Origin: Mortierella sp. BCC40632
Lineage: Eukaryota; Mortierellomycota; Mortierellomycetes; Mortierellales; Mortierellaceae
Assembly (NCBI GenBank): GCA_011634665.1
Contig: WAEK01000029.1
Coordinates: 187,001-251,000, forward strand
Reading direction: 5' to 3'
Length of the DNA stretch: 64,000 nt
Position 1 is the first letter of the stretch. Every line of letters begins with the position of its first letter. The notes under the pieces are model-generated. The model saw nothing but the letters and a program-made list of their open reading frames with translations. It was not told the origin of the DNA and made no database searches. The translations under genes were made by a program, and so were the position numbers. Positions 57,408-64,000 of this stretch are shown piece after piece.

Positions 57408-59424
57408 ATGTTGGCCCAAGACCAGTCCAAGAACATCGCTCCTGCTGGAGCAGCAGTTATTGAGAATCCCAAACTTGTACAACTCGGACAACTTGGACAG
57501 GCATCGGGTTCGACTACATCCGTCCATACGACTTCTAGCTCGCACTCGCAATCATCATCGCAAGCTCATCACCACACGCAGCCAGCGCCGCATCATCCTG
57601 TGCAGTCTCATCCTGGTATCCACTACAAGGCCTATCACCCAGATCCAGAGGCCATGTACCACGACACGGGTATCGATTACAACCATGTGCTCATGAACCG
57701 GAACGCTTCTGCCGCCAAGCTTTACGAAGATGCACTCCGGTACGAGACTGGTACAATCATTTCCTCGGCCGGTGCATTGGTCACCTCCTCAGGTAAAAAG
57801 ACAGGTCGTTCACCCAAGGACAAGCGAATTGTGGATGAACCATCGACAAGTGAGGATATTTGGTGGGGACCTGTAAACACCAAGCTGGACGAACACTCCT
57901 TCTTGATCAACCATGAACGAGCTGTCGATTACCTCAACACGCGTGATCGACTCTACGTCTTTGACGGATACGCGGGCTGGGACCCCAAGTACAGGTAAGA
58001 AAAGAAAAGAAGAGAAAAGAAAAAAAAAAAACATCCGAGAGTGGTCCACGTGTAGAGTAGCGAGCAATACTGATGGAGTGGTAGAGCGAAGAGGGTAAAG
58101 GAGTCGCAACAAGTAGGAAACACTGAGCTAACCTCCGTCTCTTCTTTCTTTTTTTTTTTTTGCTCCCCGCAGGATCAAAATCCGAGTCGTCTGTGCGCGT
58201 GCATATCATTGTCTGTTTATGCGTAACATGTTGATCCGACCAACAGATGATGAACTCGAGAACTATGGAGAACCCGACTTTACAATCCTTAACGCAGGTG
58301 CCTTCCCCGCCAACCGCTACACCACAGGCATGACCTCAACCACCTCTGTGGCCATCAACTTCCGACGACGAGAGATGGTCATTCTCGGTACAGAATACGC
58401 GGGAGAGATGAAGAAGGGTGTCTTCACCATCATGCATTACCTTATGCCCAAGGCTGGTGTTCTCTCACTTCATTCTTCGGCCAACCAAGGTCCAAACGGT
58501 GATGTTTCGCTCTTCTTTGGTCTCTCTGGTACAGGCAAAACCACCCTCTCGGCAGATCCTCGACGACGTCTTATTGGTGATGATGAACATTGCTGGTCAG
58601 ACACGGGCGTGTTCAACATCGAAGGTGGTTGTTATGCCAAGTGCATCGACTTGTCTGCAGAGAAGGAACCTGAGATCTTTAATGCGATCCGATATGGAGC
58701 TGTGCTCGAGAATGTTGTTCTGGATGAGGACACGCGTGTTGTCCACTATGAGGATGTTTCAATTACGGAAAACACGCGCTGTGCCTACCCAATTGAATAC
58801 ATCCCCAACGCATTGATTCCTTGTATCGCAGGTCATCCCAAGAACATTTTGCTCCTCACCTGTGATGCCTTTGGTGTCCTCCCACCGGTCGCCAAATTGA
58901 CGCCTGATCAAGCCATGTATCACTTTATTTCTGGCTACACGGCCAAGATTGCTGGTACGGAAGATGGTGTGACAGAACCCGAGGCTACTTTCTCGGCTTG
59001 CTTTGGTCAACCCTTCTTGGTCCTCCACCCAACCAAGTATGCAACCATGCTCGCTCAAAAAATTGAACAACATCGTTCGAATGTTTGGTTGATCAACACG
59101 GGTTGGAACGGTGGCGCTTACGGATCTGCGAATGGTGCTCGTATCTCGCTCAAGTACTCTCGTGCGATCATTGATGCCATCCATTCTGGAGAGTTGAGCC
59201 AACCCTCGGTCACTTATGAGAAGGACCCATGCTTTGGTTTGGCGATCCCGACGGCGGTTTCGGGAGTGCCTGCTGAGGTCTTGAACCCACGCAAGGCCTG
59301 GGGTACGGATGTCCAGGCCTTTGATGGTGCTGTTCTCAAATTGGCTCAACTCTTTAATGCCAATTTTGAAAAGTACAAGTCCGAGGCCTCGGAGAATGTC
59401 ATTCAGGCCGGGCCCAAGATTTAG
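57408..59424 (+). CDS. PCK1: Phosphoenolpyruvate carboxykinase (ATP)
   Basis: Two exons (57408-57994 and 58173-59424) encode 612 residues, about 60 longer than yeast Pck1 because of a Ser/His/Gln-rich N-terminal extension. The enzyme converts oxaloacetate and ATP to PEP, CO2 and ADP, the first committed step of gluconeogenesis, in the cytosol. Diagnostic elements are [16 protein letters not shown], the Walker A loop [14 protein letters not shown] (about residue 310-323), the metal-binding [11 protein letters not shown], the [12 protein letters not shown] block and the adenine-binding region around [10 protein letters not shown]. The GTKTT-type loop and overall sequence place it in the ATP-dependent family of plants, bacteria and fungi, not the GTP-dependent animal type. 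The single intron splits an Arg codon (AG then G). A TATA box precedes it. Fungal orthologues are glucose-repressed and gluconeogenesis-induced; no regulatory sites were assigned here. Confidence 0.97.
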
Positions 59425-60573
59425 AGCACTGTTTCTCTCACAATCTAGTTTGGCTGTCTGAACGATCTGCCCGAAAGATCACATTTGCTTTCACTCTCCA
59501 CTCCCTTCGTAGATTTTTTCTTTTCTGTTGTTTTTTGTACATAAAACTCTACAATGACTCTCCTCTCCAAATCCCACCATAGTACTCCAATAAACCTCTT
59601 CTAGTGGATGGAGGATCCAATAGAAACCCAAATGCACAAAGCTGCGGTAAGCACAAAAAAAAAAAAAAAAAAAAAAAAAAAAGATGAGCTGCGATTTTTT
59701 ATTATTATTGGTATTAAGAGTAGGAGTGGTTCGATGGTGTGATGTGAAAGAGATGCAAAAGAAAGATAGAGTGTGAGGGTGTGTGAGAGTACTATGCTTG
59801 TGAGAGAAAGATAAAAAGAAAAAATAGTTTAAAGATGCAATAAAAGTGCATGGAAGGCTTACTACGTGAGCGCCTGGGAATCAAATCAAAGAGAGTAGAG
59901 GGAGTGGGCAGAACAGGATGAGAACATAGAAGGGATCTCTGATCTAATAAGGGTATATTGCCTAGACTGCAGGCGAGAGCCGGGGCAAAGAGGGTGGTAG
60001 GCATGCGAACAAAGATAGACAAGTAGTAAAAAAAACGGGGTGGTGCTGCGGACGTGGCCGCAATGACCCTTTCTCTCTCCTTTCACCCAAGCACCTTCCT
60101 GCGCCTGCGGTCAAAGAGTCTAGCGAGGCCAGTCCAAGAACGACGACAGCAGAATGGTCAGGAGTAAAGGGAGTGAGAAAAAAAAAAAAAAAAAAAAAAA
60201 AAAAGAATATCGAACCAAGGGTACCTTGAGTCCTTGACCACAAGATGGCCCATGCGCACTTCTCTGGCACATGAACGACACGCCGAGTCTGTCTACTCGC
60301 GCAGGGGCGGAATCGGGGATTATGTGGTAGAGTGGTTGAATCGACAGACAGGACAAGGCAGGGCAGGGCTAAGAAAGCAGGGCAGAGTGCAGAGCAGACC
60401 AAAATGGAAAGACCTCCTTCCTCCTCCTCTACCACCCCTAGCCTGACAGTCCCAAATGCCTAGCCAAGTACGATCCAAAGACCAAGCACACAAGTGGTTT
60501 GGCGTAATAGCGTGAGGGCCTTCGAAAAGAGAGAGAAATTGTGCGACCAATTTTTGGACTTGTTTCTTTCTCT

Positions 60574-60604
<31 letters not shown>

Positions 60605-61502
60605 CTCACGAATTGAGTTCAGGCAGGGTTCGTGGTTTTTTTGCTTCAGGCCCCTGCTCCATCTTATCCTCTCTGCTGTGTCCAGGACTGACGTTTTTGG
60701 GTCCAGAGTTTGTTCCCGTTCTGTTGTTGCACCATTCAGTCGTCGTCACAGTTTGCCCAGAGATAGAGAGAGATAGAGAGAGATTGGTAAGGTTGCGCAG
60801 AAATAGGGGAGCGATCGAGGAGAGGCAAGGAAAGAGTGGACCTCCCTAGAACCATAAAACAAAGAGAAAAAGAGGAAGGGCAAAGAGTCAATTTCGACGG
60901 AACCTGAAAAAGAACGTTCATTTTGGCATCCCGGACAGCCTTCTCCTTTGTGTGCTGGATCGCACGACAAAGAGAGCGCAGAAAGGGAGGGAGGGAGAGA
61001 AAGAGGGCTCGTTGGCCCAACGGGCCACGTACCTGGAAGAGCCAACAGTTCGGAACGGGAAAATGTGCGGGTAACAGGGCGATAGTTTGCCCATCCTTCC
61101 AGGCCAGGGTCGTGCTCGAAATTTGCCTCGATTTTCTTTGTCCAAAAATAAAAACGTGTGGAAATTCGACCAGAGAGAGGGAGAGAGAGGGGAAAAAAAG
61201 AAAGAAAGAAAAAAAAAAAGACCGCTGTCCATTGTGCGTTATTTTGCGCTGCATTGCAGGCTGCAGCACAAGAGGGCGAGGGAGGAAGGGCGAGTCCAAT
61301 GGTTGAGATCGGGCCCTTGTCCTGGGTCAGGTATTATTGGTCCTCGAGCAACGGCGTGTGGTAACCAGAAGAGCTCGAGGTCATGAACGAGTCGGTGGAT
61401 GAGACTGAGGACCAAGAACCGACCATTAGGTCGTTTAAAGGATGGTCATCTTCCTCGCGCGGCAGCTCAATGCAGACACAAAGTGGCGATTTCGCTATGA
61501 GG

Positions 61503-61540
<38 letters not shown>

Positions 61541-62394
61541 AAGGAGGGGAAACTGGGTCAGTCCACAGGGTCCTTTAGTCAAAGGGGAAAGAGGGGGAGA
61601 GAGACAGGGCTGTCGAGCGGACTGCTGTTGGCCTTGCGTGTTCCTGCAAGACAAACAGGGCCGGAACAAAAAGGGCCTTGTACAAGCAGTATCGGTTGCA
61701 CACAGCCTTGGCAAATGAACCGCGCCCGACACTTTTGTTCACAGTCTTGTTGTTGCTGTTGTTGCTGTTGTTGCTGTTGTTGTTGCCCTACAACAGAGAG
61801 CATTTCACGTAGCATGCGCTTTTTGCACTGTACCCCAATGCCTTTAGCATGCGCTTGTCTCCGCACGCCAAAGCAAGGTCCAGAGTCCTCTCTCACTCTC
61901 GGCCCGGACCGTGTTCGTTGTCAACGCTTTGGTTTCGTACGCAACCACCGAGACAATCACTGATGCAAACCTCGTATTACTTCACACAACACATCTCCCT
62001 CTCTTTCTCCCTCTCTTTCTCTAGAAATAAACACGCCCACACTCACACATTCACACTCACATAAACACATACCACATCATTTCTGCATTCATCCAGATTC
62101 ACACACGCCCTCTGCCCCCTCCCCAAAGGAGTTGAGCATTGGCCTCCCCACTCCTTCTCCTTTCCCCACCCTTCTTACTTCTGCGCCACAGGCCCAGAGG
62201 TGGCAAAGAAAAACCATTGTTCTTTCAAATGCCCAGCCACCTGAGAAACCAATCAACCCATTCACACACATAAACGCACACGCACTACATATCTATTCAC
62301 CTATTTACACACATCAAGAACATTGGTCTTTTGGGATGAGACAAAGAGAAAAAGAAGCGAGCAAGGGGGGGGGGATGAGGGAGGAGATGCTTAC
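59425..62394. other. Intergenic 3 kb between PCK1 and the last gene
   Basis: It has the PCK1 3' UTR with a TTTTTTGTACATAAAA-type region (about 59529-59545), A runs at 59651-59683 and 60179-60204, T runs at 60570-60604 and 61508-61533, and a CAA/CAG-type repeat (61744-61786). The left side of the minus-strand gene's tail exon(s) must also lie in this interval, but I could not place them. Confidence 0.5.
61744..61786 (-). repeat. CAA/CAG trinucleotide repeat
   Basis: Fourteen or so alternating TTG/CTG triplets occur on the plus strand. The minus frame would read polyglutamine, but the surrounding frame lacks coding character, so it is treated as a non-coding microsatellite. Confidence 0.7.
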
Positions 62395-63778
62395 CTCTGC
62401 GGAAGGGATCCTTCCTGCGGGGCAAATATCCCCTGGGCCTCAGTGGCGAGATGAGCTTGCGAGAGCGAATCATTCTCAACTCGGCTGCCATCATCCGTAG
62501 ATAGTCCGTGTTGGAACGCGTCTCACGTATGATGAGCGACCGCGGTAGCGCTGGTGCCGTCTTTTCCTTGTCACTACTGCTATTGGAAGCACTCTTGGGC
62601 TCCTTAGTAGCGTTGTTCTGGTTGCAGCTCTCGTTGCAGGGTTTCTTGTGGTTCTTGATACTCGTCTTTACCACTGCAAGACGCGGCGGTGGGGGTGGTG
62701 GACGAGTCCGTTCAACAACGGGTGTTTCGTGGTATGTAAAAGTGGTCAAGGGGATGGTATCAGACGGGGCAGGTCTAAACTTACCCATGGCCGCAAAGGC
62801 CGCTGGGTAGTTTACAGATCGCTGCGAGTCGGACGACGGCAAAGGCGTCGATGACTGGTCGCAGGGAACTGCTGGTGCGGGAGCAAGATTTGGCAAGGCT
62901 AGGAGTGCATCACCCAAGGGGGAGGCTGGCAATGGGGTTGCATCCACGGTCGCCACCGGAGACGCGTTCGAGACGAGGAGAGCGATTGGAGGCGAGAACA
63001 ACTCTAACCCTTCGCTCGACGTTGTGGGTGTGTCTACAGTGTTTCGAGTATTCGTAAACGAGCCAGCGGCGCTCCACGGGAAAGTGGCCGTCGAAGCTTT
63101 GTATTGGGCCTTCAGGTTGGCCCAGAATCCCAAGCGGGTCGACGAAGAAGCGGATTCGGGCAGTAGTGACTGGATGGAATGGACCAACGGTTGGATCAGC
63201 TGTGTTCGGACAAGACTACTTCTCGTCTCACTGTCCTCGTCTGTGATCTGAACAGGGCAAGTCGTCGTTGCCGTTGTAGGCTGCAGTTCCAGGCACGTTG
63301 GTGGAGATGGTGCCCGAGCAGCCGTGGTTCGCCTTGCCTTGGGCGAAGCAGTCGCAGACGAAGGGGTCGTCACAGACGAAGAAGCAGGCAGCGACACAGG
63401 AGAGGCGCCAGTAGCGGCAGCACCAGAGGACTGCATGGTCCGGCGGCTACTATTGGCGTTGGCCTTTCTCCGGCGAGGAGGGATGGTGCCGTATGGCTGC
63501 GGCGCATTAGCTGTAAACTGGGCAACGAGCTCCTTGTATGAAAGAGAGCTAGCGGAGCCAGAGCCATTATGGCCAGTGGAGTTGGCATTGAGTGACAACT
63601 GGCGCTGCTTGGCTGCAGGTGAAGGTGGGTTGGTCGAGGCAAGACGCTTGTTGGCAGAAGAGGATAGGGTTGAAGAGGGCGTTTGAGCGAGGGCTGTTGG
63701 TGCTGGAGCAAGGGCTAATGGGGCAGAGGTGTCCTGGCGCAGGCAGGGGGAAGCGGACGGTCGTATGAGCGACAGCAT
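62395..63778 (-). CDS. Uncharacterised Ser/Pro/Ala-rich protein with conserved basic C-terminal motif
   Basis: A long exon begins MLSLIRPSASPCLRQD at 63778 and runs about 461 codons. It reaches a good GT donor (AGAG then gtaagc) at 62389-62394. The body is disordered (Ser, Pro, Thr, Ala), with YKELVAQFTANAPQPYGTIP near residue 82-101. The end carries a compact conserved-looking block: TDYLRMMAAELRMIRSRKL and then PLRPRGYLPRRKDPF. Similar Y-R-M-A-E-x-M-R motifs occur at the C-termini of uncharacterised fungal proteins (recollection, unverified). If the donor is not used, translation continues to a stop at 62297. The remaining exon was not found. Localisation and function are unknown. Confidence 0.65.
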
Positions 63779-64000
63779 AGTTGGACGTTTGTTGGTGGTG
63801 GTAGTGGTGGTAGAAGAAGAGGAGTGAGGAAGAGGGGAGGAAGGGGATATAGAAGGGAAGGATGATCAGAGGTAGGCGAGGAGGGGCGGGGAGGCCAAGT
63901 AAGGCGAGGCGGGGCAGGAAAGAGGAAGAAGGAAGGAGGGTAGGAGAGGAGGAAGAGGAGGAAGAGGAGGAGGAGGAGGAGGATGTTGCGAAAATGTGAA
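63779..64000. other. Presumed promoter of the last gene, purine-rich
   Basis: GGT-, GGA- and GAGG-type repeats make up most of these 222 nt (for example GGA/AGG at 63943-63982). No TATA box or ORF was seen. Confidence 0.5.

Noticed and set aside
61579..61896. Polyglutamine ORF downstream of PCK1
   Set aside because: The CAA/CAG run lies in otherwise non-coding sequence with no splice sites or conserved flanks.
63370..63711. Alternative frames over the last gene
   Set aside because: These are shadow ORFs of a Ser/Pro/Ala-rich exon whose main frame ends in a compact conserved-looking motif.

Overview
This is a eukaryotic nuclear window from an early-diverging fungus. Mortierellomycotina (Mortierella and relatives) is the best guess, with the wider Mucoromycota as the fallback. 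The genes carry many short spliceosomal introns (mostly 40-190 nt, GT-AG). Several encode proteins that are missing or divergent in model yeasts: exportin-4, an E2F partner DP, and the complex I subunits NDUFS4 and NDUFB7. UTRs, introns and intergenic DNA are full of long A/T homopolymers, (CT)n/(GA)n tracts and short tandem repeats. All gene models were built by eye from splice signals, reading phase and recalled family conservation, so individual boundaries may be off by a few bases. No database search was run.

Layout, left to right. (1) 1-2560, minus: linker nucleoporin NUP93/NIC96, 3' end outside the window. It is divergent from an F-box/WD40 protein (2771-5845, plus). (2) 6078-11219, plus: exportin-4, about 16 exons. 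It is convergent with YME2, an inner-membrane RRM/P-loop ATPase (11662-15101, minus). YME2 is divergent from complex I NDUFS4 (15587-16979, plus). (3) 16980-26071: about 9 kb without a convincing gene, rich in minisatellites, with a hairpin/inverted-repeat array at about 19951-20152 and a pair of diverged related sequences at about 18.5 and 22.8 kb. (4) 26072-28476, minus: secreted/type I membrane kelch protein; 29169-30568, minus: MAGE-family NSE3 of the SMC5/6 complex; about 31341-32045, plus: an unidentified spliced gene; 32232-33308, plus: complex I NDUFB7. (5) 34067-39369, minus: ASH1/SET2-type histone methyltransferase with an AT-hook and a fungal Zn2Cys6-like cluster; 41771-44032, minus: Ser/Thr kinase; 45247-49662, minus: DP with a huge Q/P-rich N-terminus. 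(6) 53121-55295, plus: ArfGAP with a 16-nt micro-exon; 57408-59424, plus: ATP-dependent PEP carboxykinase; 62395-63778, minus: uncharacterised disordered protein.

The genes form no pathway cluster. They are a typical euchromatic mix: nuclear transport (NUP93, XPO4), mitochondria (YME2, NDUFS4, NDUFB7), chromatin and cell cycle (SET protein, NSE3, DP), signalling and trafficking (kinase, F-box, ArfGAP) and gluconeogenesis (PCK1). No rRNA, tRNA, CRISPR array or intact transposon was seen. The most unusual items are the SET/zinc-cluster architecture, several extreme splice structures (16-nt and 15-nt exons, a 41-nt intron, a purine-only 3' splice tract, two oversized complex I introns) and the hairpin array.
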